64,000 nt of DNA from Streptomyces humidus (lineage in GTDB: Bacteria; Actinomycetota; Actinomycetes; Streptomycetales; Streptomycetaceae), in contig NZ_BMTL01000025.1 in the NCBI RefSeq assembly GCF_014649655.1, forward strand, positions 62,001 through 126,000. The letters are read 5' to 3'. Positions 1 to 8,491 of this stretch are shown piece after piece (positions within the stretch are counted from its first letter, which is position 1; each line of letters starts with the position of its first letter). The notes beneath the pieces were generated by a model, which was given only the letters and a program-made list of their open reading frames with translations, did not search any database and was not told where the DNA came from. The position numbers and the translations under genes were made by a program.

Positions 1-325
1 TCAAGGTCAGCCTGGACGCCACCTGCACCGTCTGCGGCTTCACCCGCCGCCCGGAGACGAGACGGTGCAGGGACACCGGGCCTATGAGGGCGCCGGTCGC
101 ACAGGCTCCCAGGACCACGGTCACGATGTAGATGACCTGGTCGACGTCCTGCAGCTTCGCGTAGCGCGGGGTGAACACGACGGTCAGCAGAAAGCCGAAG
201 AGGATCTGCACGCCCGTCTGGGCCACGCGGATCTCCTGGAGGAGCTCGACCCACATCCGGTCGGCTCTCTCCTCCTCGGTCTCGTCCCGCCCCGTGCGCC
301 GCTCGGCGCTCGTCGTGTCGGTCAC
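1..325 (-). CDS. DUF6328 family membrane protein (3' end cut by window edge)
   Basis: The gene starts at a GTG at 325 preceded by a GGGAGGAC ribosome site about 9 bases upstream, and it runs off the left edge, so 108 codons are visible. An acidic, charged N-terminus of about 25 residues leads to a hydrophobic segment (about residues 38-52, GVQILFGFLL) and a second one (about 65-85). This layout and the WVELLQEIRVAQTGVQ stretch fit the DUF6328 family of small actinobacterial membrane proteins of unknown function. It is separated by 96 bases from the aldo/keto reductase upstream on the same strand and could be cotranscribed with it. Confidence 0.8.
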   Translation of the reverse strand, partial: MTDTTSAERRTGRDETEEERADRMWVELLQEIRVAQTGVQILFGFLLTVVFTPRYAKLQDVDQVIYIVTVVLGACATGALIGPVSLHRLVSGRRVKPQTVQVASRLTL

Positions 326-421
326 CTTTGCCGTCCTCCCGGTTCCGAGGCGGTCCGTCGCCCCCTCCTCCCCGCGAGTACCCCGTCAGCGGCGGTTCTC
401 GCCGGTCGCCGCCGGGTTCGT

Positions 422-1405
422 CTACCAGCGTCCCTCGACCTGCTCCTTGATGCGCCGGTCGTAGAGGTCGCGGACGGCCGCGAGGGTCTGCTCGGAGAGC
501 TCGGGCAGCCTGGCCGCGGCCGCGTTGGCACGGGCCTGCTCGGGCGAGCGGGCGCCCGGGATCACTGTGGTCACGCCGGGCTGCTGGATGATCCAGCGCA
601 GCGCGAGCTGGGCCGGGGTGTACCCCTCGGGGGCCAGTGCCGCGAACTCGACGGCCGCCTCCACGCCGGTGGCGTAGTCGACGCCGGAGAAGGTCTCGCC
701 CTGGTCGAAGGCCTCGCCGTGCCGGTTGTAGGCGCGGTGGTCGTTCTCCGGGAACACGGTGTCCGCCGTGTACTTGCCCGAGAGCAGGCCGGAGGCGAGC
801 GGGACGCGGGCGATGATGCCGACGCCGGCCGCGCGGGCCGCCGGGAGCACCTCGTGCAGGGGCTTCAGGCGGAAGGGGTTGAGGATGATCTGCACGCTCG
901 CCACGCCCGGCCGGGCGATCGCGGTGAGGGCCTCGGCGCAGGTCTCCACGCTGACGCCGTAGTGCGCGATGCGCTCCTCCTCGACGAGCGTGTCGAGGGC
1001 GTCGAACACCTCGTCGGTGGAGTAGACGGGGGTCGGCGGGCAGTGCAGCTGGACCAGGTCGATCCGGTCGACGCCGAGGTTGCGGCGGGAACGGTCGTTC
1101 CAGGCGCGGAAGTTGTCCAGGACGTAGTTCTCGGGGATCTGCTCCGCGCGGCGGCCCATCTTGGTGGCGACCAGAACATGCAGGTCCGGCCGGCCGCTGA
1201 GGAACGCGGCGACGGTCTGCTCGCTGCGTCCGTCGCCGTAGACGTCGGCGGTGTCGAAGAAGGTCACTCCCGACTCGGCCGCCGCCTCCAGAACCGTCAG
1301 TGCCTCCTTGTCGTCGACGTCTCCCCAGTCGGCGCCCAGCTGCCAGGTGCCGAGACCGACGACGGATGCGTGCTGACCAGACCTACCGAATTCGCGCTCG
1401 TCCAT
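422..1405 (-). CDS. Aldo/keto reductase
   Basis: The protein has 327 residues, the usual length for a monomeric aldo/keto reductase with a TIM-barrel fold that uses NADPH to reduce carbonyl compounds. The canonical tetrad is complete: D51 and Y56 in DTADVYG, K82 in ATKMGRR, and H121 in LVQLHCPP. The C-terminal cofactor region is recognisable in IIQQPGVTTVIPGARS. The substrate cannot be told from sequence. A second, only distantly similar aldo/keto reductase lies at 16146-17138. The gene stands alone with no obvious operon partner; the 216 bases between its start and the TetR gene carry no convincing gene. Confidence 0.93.
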   Translation of the reverse strand: MDEREFGRSGQHASVVGLGTWQLGADWGDVDDKEALTVLEAAAESGVTFFDTADVYGDGRSEQTVAAFLSGRPDLHVLVATKMGRRAEQIPENYVLDNFRAWNDRSRRNLGVDRIDLVQLHCPPTPVYSTDEVFDALDTLVEEERIAHYGVSVETCAEALTAIARPGVASVQIILNPFRLKPLHEVLPAARAAGVGIIARVPLASGLLSGKYTADTVFPENDHRAYNRHGEAFDQGETFSGVDYATGVEAAVEFAALAPEGYTPAQLALRWIIQQPGVTTVIPGARSPEQARANAAAARLPELSEQTLAAVRDLYDRRIKEQVEGRW

Positions 1406-1622
1406 GGCGTCAGTCTGTCACCCGGTGCGACCTGACGCGGCCGCGGCCTCCCTCCCCCCGGCATCGCGCTGCCGGGACCGTGCCGTCCGCCCGGCCTGGC
1501 TCCCGGCCCCGGAAGGCGTGCGGCACGCAGCCCGCGCGCCGTCGCCGCCCCGAGGCCCACCGGCGTCGGGGCACGACGAAGCCCTCGCACCACGCGTCGG
1601 CCGCGGGCGCCTCGCGCCCGGA

Positions 1623-2264
1623 TCACTCCCCGGCCGGTCGGGACCGGGGCTTCGGGGCCCGGCCGTCGAGGTGCGCCTGCACCGTGGGCCCGTACCGGTC
1701 GACGACGTCCTCGACCGGCATCGCCCGCAGGGCGTCGCCGCGCGCGATGCCGAACATCACGCCGAGGCCGAGCAGGGCGGCGACCGCGAGTTCCGCGCGC
1801 ACGTCCGTGTCGGGGCCGGTCAGCCGGGCGGCGAGCTTCTTCGTGACCTGGGCGCGGAAGTTGGCGCGCAGGACGTCTCCGTGTTCGCCGTGCAGGGGCG
1901 CGAAGGCGATGCGCACCACGGGGTCGGCGCCCCGCTCGCGCTGGCTGACCAGCACGTGCCGGACCATGTGCCGGCCCAGCTCGGCCGGCGGGGCGTCGAG
2001 CAGGGCGTCCGCGTCCTCCTCGAAGGACATCACCCGGGCGAAGAGGGCGTCCTTGTTCCCGAAGTACTTCACCACCAGCGGCGCGCTGACCCCGGCACGC
2101 TCCGCGACCGCCTTGAGCGTGATGTCGGCGTGCGCCCGGCGGGCGAGAAGGTGCCGGGCGGCGCGCAGGATGGCCGCCTTGGTGGCCTCGGCGTCGCGCC
2201 GGGCGGGGGCGGCCCGGCGGACGCCGGGGGCGGGGACGTCGGCCGGGGTGCTCACGGCCCTCAT
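1623..2264 (-). CDS. TetR/AcrR family transcriptional regulator
   Basis: The product has 213 residues. An N-terminal TetR helix-turn-helix (about residues 27-73, with ITLKAVAERAGVSAPLVVKYFGNKDALFARV) is followed by an all-helical C-terminal domain with no recognisable ligand motif. The ATG overlaps the stop codon of the MFS transporter by four bases (ATGA at 2264-2261), so the two are cotranscribed and translationally coupled. Repressor-exporter pairs like this normally regulate themselves, and the 41-bp nested palindrome at 3779-3819 upstream of the transporter is the obvious operator. The inducer is unknown; the upstream monooxygenase hints at an aromatic CoA or phenolic compound, but that is inference. 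Confidence 0.9.
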   Translation of the reverse strand: MRAVSTPADVPAPGVRRAAPARRDAEATKAAILRAARHLLARRAHADITLKAVAERAGVSAPLVVKYFGNKDALFARVMSFEEDADALLDAPPAELGRHMVRHVLVSQRERGADPVVRIAFAPLHGEHGDVLRANFRAQVTKKLAARLTGPDTDVRAELAVAALLGLGVMFGIARGDALRAMPVEDVVDRYGPTVQAHLDGRAPKPRSRPAGE

Positions 2265-3745
2265 GCTCCCTCCATCGCCTCGTCGCTCACCGGCAGGGTG
2301 CCGCCCCGGGTGCTCGGCACGTCGTCCGGGCCGGAGCCGGCGGGGATGGTGAGGGCCACCGCGCAGGCGGCCAGCGCCACCGCGCCCGCGACCGCGAAGG
2401 CCACCAGATAGCCGTGCAGGGTCGGCACCGGCCGTCCGCCGACGAGACCGGTGTGGTGCACGAGCACGGCGGCTACGGCCGCACTGGAGACGGCCTGGCC
2501 GATGGTGCGCATCAGGACGTTGACGCCGTTCGCCGAGGCGGTCTGGCCGGGCGGGACGGCGCGCAGGACGAGTGCGGGCAGCGCCGAGTAGGCGAGGGTG
2601 GTGCCGGTCGCGACGACCGTCGCCCCCACCATGATCATCCACAGCTCGCGGCTGTCGGCGATGCGTACCGCGTATCCCGAGGCGATGACGGCCGCGCCCA
2701 GGGCGAGGGTGACGCGCGGGCCGCGCGCCTCGGAGATGCGGGCGGAGACCGGCGAGAACAGCAGCATGGTGATGCCCCCGGGCAGCAGACACAGACCGGT
2801 CTGGACGATGGACAGCCCGAGGCCGTACCCGCTCGCCTCCGGGGCCTGCACAAGCTGGGCGGTGACCAGCGAGTTGGCGTAGAAGGCGAACCCGGTCAGG
2901 AGAGCGGCCACATGAGGGAGGCCGACCCCGGGCCGGGACACCAGGCGCAGGTCGACCAGCGGTCGTTCGGCGCGCAGTTGCTGCCGGCGCCACAGGGCGA
3001 GGACGACGGCCGCGCCCAGGAACAGGCTGAGGATCCGGGGGCTCGCCCAGCCCCACTGGCCGCCCTGGGACACGGCCAGGAGCAGGCAGATCAGGCCGGC
3101 CGCCAGTCCCAGCGCGCCGGTGACGTCGAACCGGCCGGGCTCGCGGACGGGCGACTCCGGCACCGCCCACCGGATCAGTGCGACACCGGTCGCGCCCAGG
3201 GCGGCGGTCGCCCAGAACATGACGTGCCAGTTCGCGTACTGCACGACCACGGCCGCCGCGGGCAGGCCCAGCGCGGCCCCGACGCCGACGGTGGAGCTCA
3301 TCAGGGCCACGGCGGATCCCCGCCGCTGCGGGGGCAGTTCGTCGCGCAGGATACTGATGGACAGCGGGACCACACAGGACGCGGCGCCTTGCAGGGCGCG
3401 CGCCGCGATCAGGACGCCGATGTCGGAGGTGAGGGCGCACACCACCGAGCCGGCGGCCATCAGGGCGAACGACAGGAGCAGCACCCGCCGCTTGCCGTAC
3501 ATGTCGCCGGCACGGCCGAGGACCGGGGTGAGGACCGCGCCGGACAGCAGCGAGGCGGTCACCGTCCAGGAGACCGCGCCCGCGGAGGCGCCGGTCAGCC
3601 GGGGCAGGTCGGGCAGCAGCGGGACGACGACGGTCTGCATGACCGCCATGAGGATGCCGCAGTACGCCAGGACCGGGACGGTGAGCCGGGCCCGCGGCCC
3701 GGCGGCCTTCCCGCCCGGTGCGGATATCGGAGCGGGCGACGCCAT
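2261..3745 (-). CDS. MFS drug/metabolite exporter (DHA2-like)
   Basis: I place the start at ATG 3745 (GGAG about 6 bases upstream), giving 494 residues. The longer reading frame to 3814 would begin inside the operator palindrome and encodes non-family sequence. The protein is a polytopic Major Facilitator transporter. The loop 2-3 motif appears as GRAGDMYGKRRVLL, and the number of hydrophobic segments and the length fit the 14-helix drug:H+ antiporter group. It probably exports a small toxic or signalling molecule. Its stop overlaps the start of the TetR gene. An FAD monooxygenase lies upstream on the same strand, 146 bases away across the operator region. Confidence 0.9.
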   Translation of the reverse strand: MASPAPISAPGGKAAGPRARLTVPVLAYCGILMAVMQTVVVPLLPDLPRLTGASAGAVSWTVTASLLSGAVLTPVLGRAGDMYGKRRVLLLSFALMAAGSVVCALTSDIGVLIAARALQGAASCVVPLSISILRDELPPQRRGSAVALMSSTVGVGAALGLPAAAVVVQYANWHVMFWATAALGATGVALIRWAVPESPVREPGRFDVTGALGLAAGLICLLLAVSQGGQWGWASPRILSLFLGAAVVLALWRRQQLRAERPLVDLRLVSRPGVGLPHVAALLTGFAFYANSLVTAQLVQAPEASGYGLGLSIVQTGLCLLPGGITMLLFSPVSARISEARGPRVTLALGAAVIASGYAVRIADSRELWMIMVGATVVATGTTLAYSALPALVLRAVPPGQTASANGVNVLMRTIGQAVSSAAVAAVLVHHTGLVGGRPVPTLHGYLVAFAVAGAVALAACAVALTIPAGSGPDDVPSTRGGTLPVSDEAMEGA

Positions 3746-3778
3746 GGGCACTCCAGCGGCCGGTGCGACACGAGAAAA

Positions 3779-3819
3779 GGTGAATGGCAATTCACCGTAA
3801 CAGTGAATTGCCATTCACC
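3779..3819. promoter_or_regulatory. Nested palindromic operator upstream of MFS-TetR
   Basis: Two 17-base arms, GGTGAATGGCAATTCAC (3779-3795) and its exact reverse complement (3803-3819), are separated by 7 bases. Each arm is itself a near-perfect GTGAAT-N4-ATTCAC palindrome, so the site offers two TetR dimer sites about 24 bases apart. It lies 34 bases upstream of the chosen MFS start, and its high A+T content stands out. Inference: this is the operator of the TetR protein encoded at 1623-2264. Confidence 0.8.
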
Positions 3820-3826
3820 CAAGGCC

Positions 3827-3898
3827 GGTCCGGCTGCCCTGTCCGGTCCGGCTGCCCTGTCCGGTCCGGCGGGCCTGCCCGGTCCGGCCGGTCAGTCG
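3827..3898. repeat. 18-bp tandem repeat, four copies
   Basis: Two exact copies of GGTCCGGCTGCCCTGTCC (3827-3844 and 3845-3862) are followed by two diverged copies (3863-3880 and 3881-3898). The last copy overlaps the stop-codon end of the FAD monooxygenase gene at 3892. The array fills the gap between that gene and the operator. No function is evident. Confidence 0.85.
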
Positions 3899-5109
3899 CG
3901 AGAGCTCGCCGCGCGCGCCTGCGCCCCGCGCGCGATTCTGGGCCCCAGCCAGCGCTTCAGCCGACGCAGGGCCTCCAGCCGCCCGGCGGCCCGGTCGAGC
4001 CGGTAGTACAGCTGGGGCGGCACGTACGGCAGCAGGGGCGAGTGACGCTGGCCGAGGAGCGCGAACATCTGCTCCGGGGGGAGGTGGATGTAGCGGGTCA
4101 GGTTCTCGTACCACTGCGCGCTGTGGCGGGCGGCGCTCTGCGGGGAGAGCAGCGCGGACCGGCGCTCCCGTTCGTAGCGGGCGAGCGCCTGCGGCAGGTC
4201 GGGGACCTCGCGGAGCGCCTCGGCCAGGGCGATGGCGTCCTCCAGGGCGAGGGTGGTGCCGGCGCCGATCGAGTAGTGGGTGGTGTGGGCGGCGTCGCCG
4301 AGGAGGACGAGGCGGTCCCGGCGCCAGGTGCGGTTGGTGAGGGTGCGGAAGGTCAGCCACGGGGAGCCGCCGTCGGAGGCGGCACGGCCGATGAGGGGGT
4401 GTCCGTCGAGGATGTGCGCGAAGAGCTTCTCCAGGTCGGCGAGGTTGTCGGCCTCGCTCGCCCGGTCCAGGCCGAGGCCGGCCAGGGTCTCGGGCGCGCA
4501 CTCGATCACGCAGGTGCTCCGCTCGGAGCTGAAGGGGTAGCCGTAGCACCAGATCCAGCCGTGTGCGGTCTCCACGAAGGCGAAGGTGAAGGAGTCGAAG
4601 ACCTTGGTGGTGCCGAGCCAGACGTAGCGGTTGCGGCCCGGCGTGAGGGCGGCGCCGAAGTCCTCCGCGTGACGGGAGCGAAGGGCGCTGTGGACGCCGT
4701 CGCCGGCCACGACCAGGTCGGCGTCCGGCAGGTCGTCGGCACTGATCTCGCTCTCGAACTCCAGGCGCACGCCGAGGGCGCGGGCGCGGGCGGCGAGCAG
4801 TTCCAGCAGCTGGTGCCGGCCGATGCCGTGCCCCTCGTCCCCCGGCTGACGGGTGGCCAGGTCCCGCACGTGGGCGACGCCCTCGTTCCAGCGGACGGAG
4901 TGTTTCTCGATCGCGTCCGCCGACTCCGGGTCACAGGCGCGGAGCTTGTCGAGCAGCCCCTGCCAGTAGGTGACGCCCCAGCCGTAGGTCAAACCCTCCG
5001 GGTCGCGTTCGTGGACGGTGACGTCGTGGGACGGATCCTGCCGCTTCAGCAGGATCGAGAGATACAGGCCGGCGGGCCCGCCGCCGACACAGGCGACCTT
5101 CACGCGCAC
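3892..5109 (-). CDS. FAD-dependent aromatic-CoA monooxygenase (salicylyl-CoA 5-hydroxylase-like)
   Basis: The product is a 405-residue class A flavoprotein monooxygenase. The N-terminal FAD motif is VGGGPAGLYL (G9, G11, G14). The second motif is VVAGDGVHS (about 135-141), and the third is LLGDAAHTTHYSIGAG (about 269-284). The TYGWGVTYWQGLLDKL region resembles the N-terminal half of salicylyl-CoA 5-hydroxylases and 2-aminobenzoyl-CoA monooxygenases; the single-domain length fits the stand-alone SdgC type known from a salicylate-degrading Streptomyces. No salicylate ligase or gentisate dioxygenase is adjacent. It lies upstream of the TetR-regulated exporter on the same strand. The substrate is inferred only. 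Confidence 0.82.
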   Translation of the reverse strand: MRVKVACVGGGPAGLYLSILLKRQDPSHDVTVHERDPEGLTYGWGVTYWQGLLDKLRACDPESADAIEKHSVRWNEGVAHVRDLATRQPGDEGHGIGRHQLLELLAARARALGVRLEFESEISADDLPDADLVVAGDGVHSALRSRHAEDFGAALTPGRNRYVWLGTTKVFDSFTFAFVETAHGWIWCYGYPFSSERSTCVIECAPETLAGLGLDRASEADNLADLEKLFAHILDGHPLIGRAASDGGSPWLTFRTLTNRTWRRDRLVLLGDAAHTTHYSIGAGTTLALEDAIALAEALREVPDLPQALARYERERRSALLSPQSAARHSAQWYENLTRYIHLPPEQMFALLGQRHSPLLPYVPPQLYYRLDRAAGRLEALRRLKRWLGPRIARGAQARAASSRD

Positions 5110-5337
5110 CCCCAGGGGTTACCGGTCGTGGTGAATTGACGACGCAGGGTAGCAGGGCCGGAGTCGGCAGCCGGCCGGCCTCGGCGTCCGATCGCGCCGC
5201 TTTTCCCGCGCGAACCACACCACCGGCGGAGCACCGGCGCGGGCACGTCACCGTCTCCCGGTTTGCGGCACGGGTCACGGGTACCCGCACCGACGTCACC
5301 GACAGAACGAACCACGACAACGCAGGAGGAGACGACC

Positions 5338-5790
5338 GTGTCGCAGGTCGAGGAATCCATCGAGGTCGGCGTGCCCGTGCACACCGCCTACAACCAGTGG
5401 ACCCAGTTCGAGACGTTCCCGGAGTTCATGAGCGGGGTGGAGCGCGTCGAACAGCGCTCCGACACGCTCACGCACTGGGTGACCAGCGTCAACGGCGTGC
5501 ACCGGGAGTTCGACGCGGAGATCACGGAGCAGATCCCCGATGAACGGGTCGCGTGGACCACCGTCTCCGGCGAGGCCCGGCAGGCCGGGGTGGTGACCTT
5601 CCACCGGCTCGACGACGACCACACCAAGGTGATGCTCCAGATGGCGTTCCAGCCGGAGGGCGTCGCCGAGAACGTCGGCGACAAGCTGGGCTTCGTGAAG
5701 CGCCGGACCAAGGGCGATCTGGAACGCTTCAAGGAGTTCATCGAGAAGCGCGGCCTGGAGACCGGAGGCTGGCGCGGCGCGGTGCTGTGA
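5338..5790 (+). CDS. SRPBCC family protein (cyclase/dehydrase-like)
   Basis: GTG at 5338 is preceded by AGGAGGA about 8 bases upstream, which decides the start and gives 150 residues; in-frame codons further upstream lack a ribosome site. The sequence has the START/SRPBCC hydrophobic-cavity pattern, opening with a strand (VEESIEVGVPVHTAYNQW), then FPEFMSGVERVEQ, and ending with the long C-terminal helix (LERFKEFIEKRG). Such proteins in streptomycetes include polyketide cyclases and stress proteins; no polyketide genes are nearby, so a ligand-binding or stress role is more likely. It stands alone. The upstream 228 bases hold no gene. Confidence 0.87.
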   Translation: MSQVEESIEVGVPVHTAYNQWTQFETFPEFMSGVERVEQRSDTLTHWVTSVNGVHREFDAEITEQIPDERVAWTTVSGEARQAGVVTFHRLDDDHTKVMLQMAFQPEGVAENVGDKLGFVKRRTKGDLERFKEFIEKRGLETGGWRGAVL

Positions 5791-5805
5791 CGGCCGCGCC
5801 CAGGC

Positions 5806-6519
5806 TCAACTCGCGTCCGCCGTACGGCACTCCGGGTGTCCCCAGCCCTGCGCGTTCTTGGCGATCTCCTCGCCCGCCGCGTAGGAACGGCCGCACGGAC
5901 AGCGGCCGGGGAACTTGGCCTTGATCGTGCGGGAGGACGAACCGCCGCTCCGCCGGGACGACTTGTTCCCGGCGGGGCGGCCGTTCTTCTGTCCGGACGC
6001 CGTCTTCGGGGTGTCGGGCGAGGCCGGCGGCGCGGGGGAACCCCGGTCGCTGCCGGCCGGCTGCTGGACGACCGCCGCCTGGCTGGCGGCCCGGTCGGCG
6101 AAGTCGTTGAGCGGGTCGCCGTCGACCTGGTGGGCGGGCACGTAGCGGAAGTCGACCGAACGGCCGTCGAGCAGCTCGTCGATGCGCACGACCAGCTCCT
6201 GGTTGGCCACCGGCTTCCCCGCGGACGTCTTCCATCCGTTGCGCTTCCAGCCGGGCAGCCAGGTGGTGACGGCCTTCATGGCGTACTGCGAGTCCATCCG
6301 GACCTCGAGCGGCACGGCCGGGTCGGTCGCCGCCAGCAGGCGCTCCAGGGCGGTGAGTTCGGCGACGTTGTTGGTGGCCCTGCCGAGCGGCCCCGCCTCC
6401 CAGCGGGCCGGCGCCTCCGCGTCGTCCGCGACCACCCACGCCCAGGCCGCCGGACCCGGGTTCCCCTTCGAGGCCCCGTCGCACGCGGCCACCACTCGTT
6501 CACGCATGCGCACGATCAT
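5806..6519 (-). CDS. rnhA: Ribonuclease HI with extra C-terminal cysteine domain
   Basis: The first ~150 residues form a type I RNase H domain that cleaves RNA in RNA-DNA hybrids. The catalytic acids are D14 (ACDGASKGNPG), E54 (NNVAELTALE), D76 (MDSQYAMK) and D142 (NDFADRAA), with the usual H130. A basic, proline- and serine-rich linker follows, then a C-terminal module with CPCGRSYAAGEE and a further GWGHPEC, which could bind zinc. The full length is about 237 residues against about 155 for a minimal RNase HI. The start is uncertain: ATG 6519 or ATG 6507, and neither has a strong ribosome site. The gene converges with the SRPBCC gene. Confidence 0.88.
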   Translation of the reverse strand: MIVRMRERVVAACDGASKGNPGPAAWAWVVADDAEAPARWEAGPLGRATNNVAELTALERLLAATDPAVPLEVRMDSQYAMKAVTTWLPGWKRNGWKTSAGKPVANQELVVRIDELLDGRSVDFRYVPAHQVDGDPLNDFADRAASQAAVVQQPAGSDRGSPAPPASPDTPKTASGQKNGRPAGNKSSRRSGGSSSRTIKAKFPGRCPCGRSYAAGEEIAKNAQGWGHPECRTADAS

Positions 6520-6551
6520 GCCACGGGCCCGGCGGCCTTCGGTCCGAGCGG

Positions 6552-7352
6552 CTAGGACACCTCGTCGACCTGGGGCATCTCGCCCGCGGTGGTGGTGACG
6601 TCGATCACCGAGAAATTCGCGCCCTGCGGGTCGCTGAGCGCCGCGAACCGGCCGAACGGGGTGTCCATCGGGCCGAAGCGCAGCACGCCGCCGTGCCGGG
6701 TCGCCCTGGCCACCGCCTCGTCGCAGTCGTCGACGTTGAAGTAGACGTTGACGTACGAGGGCACCTCGGGCGGGAACTCCTGCGTCATCCTCATGCGGCC
6801 GAGCACGGTCTCGCCGCCGATGTCGAACATCCGGAAGTCGACCGCGTCGTCCCGCATCTGCTTGGCCTTGTACGGGAAGACGGCCGGGAGGAACGCGTCC
6901 GTCTTCTCGGGTTCGCGGGTGAAGACCTCGGCCCAGCAGAACGCGCCGGGCTGCTCGGGCGGGGCCTCGAAGCCCTCGTGCAATCCCGCCTGCCACACCC
7001 CGAACACGGCGCCGCCGGGTTCGCGGCCCAGGCACATCGTGCCGAACTCGCCCACCTGCATCGGCTCCATCAGCACCTCGCCGCCGTTCTCACGGATCCT
7101 GCCCGCCGTCGCGGCGGCGTCCGGGGAGGCGAGGTACAGGCACCACTGGGACTGGCCCTCCTGGCCGGGCATCGGCGGGACGACGGCGGCCACCGCCTTG
7201 CCGTCGACGTAGGCCTGGGTGTAGTTCCCGTACTCCGACGTCGCCTCGCCGAAGGTCCAGCCGAGGACGTCGCCGTAGAAGCTCTTGGCGCCCTCCACGT
7301 CGCTGAACATCGCGTCGGCCCAGCACGGGGCTCCCTCTGGTCGTACGGCCAT
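6552..7352 (-). CDS. VOC family protein, two glyoxalase/bleomycin-resistance modules
   Basis: The ATG at 7352 follows AGGAGGG by about 9 bases. The 266 residues contain two vicinal-oxygen-chelate modules. The first begins with CWADAMFSDVEGAKSFYGDVLGW and the second with CWAEVFTREPEKTDAF. This duplicated arrangement is common in streptomycete 'hydroxylase' or lyase-like VOC proteins of unknown substrate. The second module ends with the typical FAALSDPQGANFSVI. No operon partner is evident; RNase HI lies 32 bases downstream on the same strand and could share the transcript. Confidence 0.88.
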   Translation of the reverse strand: MAVRPEGAPCWADAMFSDVEGAKSFYGDVLGWTFGEATSEYGNYTQAYVDGKAVAAVVPPMPGQEGQSQWCLYLASPDAAATAGRIRENGGEVLMEPMQVGEFGTMCLGREPGGAVFGVWQAGLHEGFEAPPEQPGAFCWAEVFTREPEKTDAFLPAVFPYKAKQMRDDAVDFRMFDIGGETVLGRMRMTQEFPPEVPSYVNVYFNVDDCDEAVARATRHGGVLRFGPMDTPFGRFAALSDPQGANFSVIDVTTTAGEMPQVDEVS

Positions 7353-7546
7353 CACGACAGCCCTCCTGATGAGACGGTTCGTCCGGTTCCTCACGCTAGC
7401 CACCCGGCCCTCGGCCCGCGCGCCGAGCACACCGGTCGCCGGGACCGACCCGGTCGGTCGCCGGGACAGGCCCGGACCGCTCCGGTCGCCTCCGCTCCGG
7501 AATCCATCCGAAATCCGTTGGACGGCGAGGCGGTCGCCCGCGTCCC

Positions 7547-8491
7547 ATGGGACGCATGTGCGCTGCCGTGAAGATGCGTCCGGACGAGGTCGATCTCGAC
7601 GCCCCGCTGGTGAGCGGGCTCGTCGCCGCCCAGTTCCCTCGATGGGCCGGGCTGCCCGTGCGGCGGCTGCCCTCCTCCGGCACGGAGAACGCGATGTTCC
7701 GGCTGGGGGACGACAAGGTGGTGCGACTGCCCCGGCATCCCGGCGCGGTCGACAGCGTGGGACACGAGCAGCGCTGGCTGACCCGGCTGGGACCGGCGCT
7801 GCCGGTGGCGGCGCCCGTGCCGTTGGCGCGGGGCGGGCCGGGAGAGGGGTTCGCCTGGCCCTGGTCGGTCTACCGCTGGCTGGACGGCCGCAACCCGGTC
7901 GCGGGCGCGGTGGAGCGGCCGCTGTCGCTGGCGGCGGAGCTGGCGACGTTCGTCACCGCCCTGCGCGGGATCGATCCACGAGGCGGGCCACCGAACGACC
8001 GGGGCGTTCCGCTGGCCGAGCGTGACGGCCCCACCCGCGACGCGCTGACCCGGCTCACGGGGCGGATCGACACCGCCGCGGTCACCGCCCTGTGGGAGGA
8101 GGCGCTGCGTGTGCCCGGCCGTGCGGCGCCGCCCGTGTGGGCACACGGGGACCTCTCGCCCGGGAACGTGCTGGTCCAGGACGGGCGGCTGACGGCGGTG
8201 ATCGACTTCGGGGGCGTCGGGGTCGGCGACCCGGCCGTCGATCTCATCGTCGCGTGGAACCTGCTGCCCGCGTCGGCGCGCGGCGCCTTCCGCGCGGCCG
8301 TGGGTGCCGACGACGCCGAGTGGGCGCGCGGCCGGGGCTGGGCGCTGTCGATCTCACTGATCCAGCTGCCGTTCTACTGGGAGACCAATCCGCCGCTGGC
8401 GGAGAACTCCCGGCATGTGATCGCAGAGATCCTGGCCGAGTCCCGGTCCGTCGGCACGCCCCCGGGGTCCGGCGCCTACTCGCCCTCGTAG
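7547..8491 (+). CDS. Aminoglycoside phosphotransferase (APH) family kinase-like protein
   Basis: The product of about 314 residues has the APH/choline-kinase fold. The Brenner motif is VWAHGDLSPGNVLVQ (catalytic D in HGDLSPGN), and the metal-binding motif is AVIDFGGVGVGDPAVDL. An N-terminal nucleotide-binding region (LPSSGTENAMFRLGDDKVVRLP) is also present. Members phosphorylate antibiotics or metabolites, and the substrate here is unknown. In-frame starts at 7547, 7556 and 7574 are all possible; none has a clear ribosome site. The last 16 bases overlap the convergent VOC gene. Confidence 0.87.
   Translation: MGRMCAAVKMRPDEVDLDAPLVSGLVAAQFPRWAGLPVRRLPSSGTENAMFRLGDDKVVRLPRHPGAVDSVGHEQRWLTRLGPALPVAAPVPLARGGPGEGFAWPWSVYRWLDGRNPVAGAVERPLSLAAELATFVTALRGIDPRGGPPNDRGVPLAERDGPTRDALTRLTGRIDTAAVTALWEEALRVPGRAAPPVWAHGDLSPGNVLVQDGRLTAVIDFGGVGVGDPAVDLIVAWNLLPASARGAFRAAVGADDAEWARGRGWALSISLIQLPFYWETNPPLAENSRHVIAEILAESRSVGTPPGSGAYSPS

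Noticed and set aside
2261..3814. MFS start at 3814
   Set aside because: The extra 23 residues are encoded by the operator palindrome and its flank; the ATG at 3745 has a ribosome site and a normal N-terminus.
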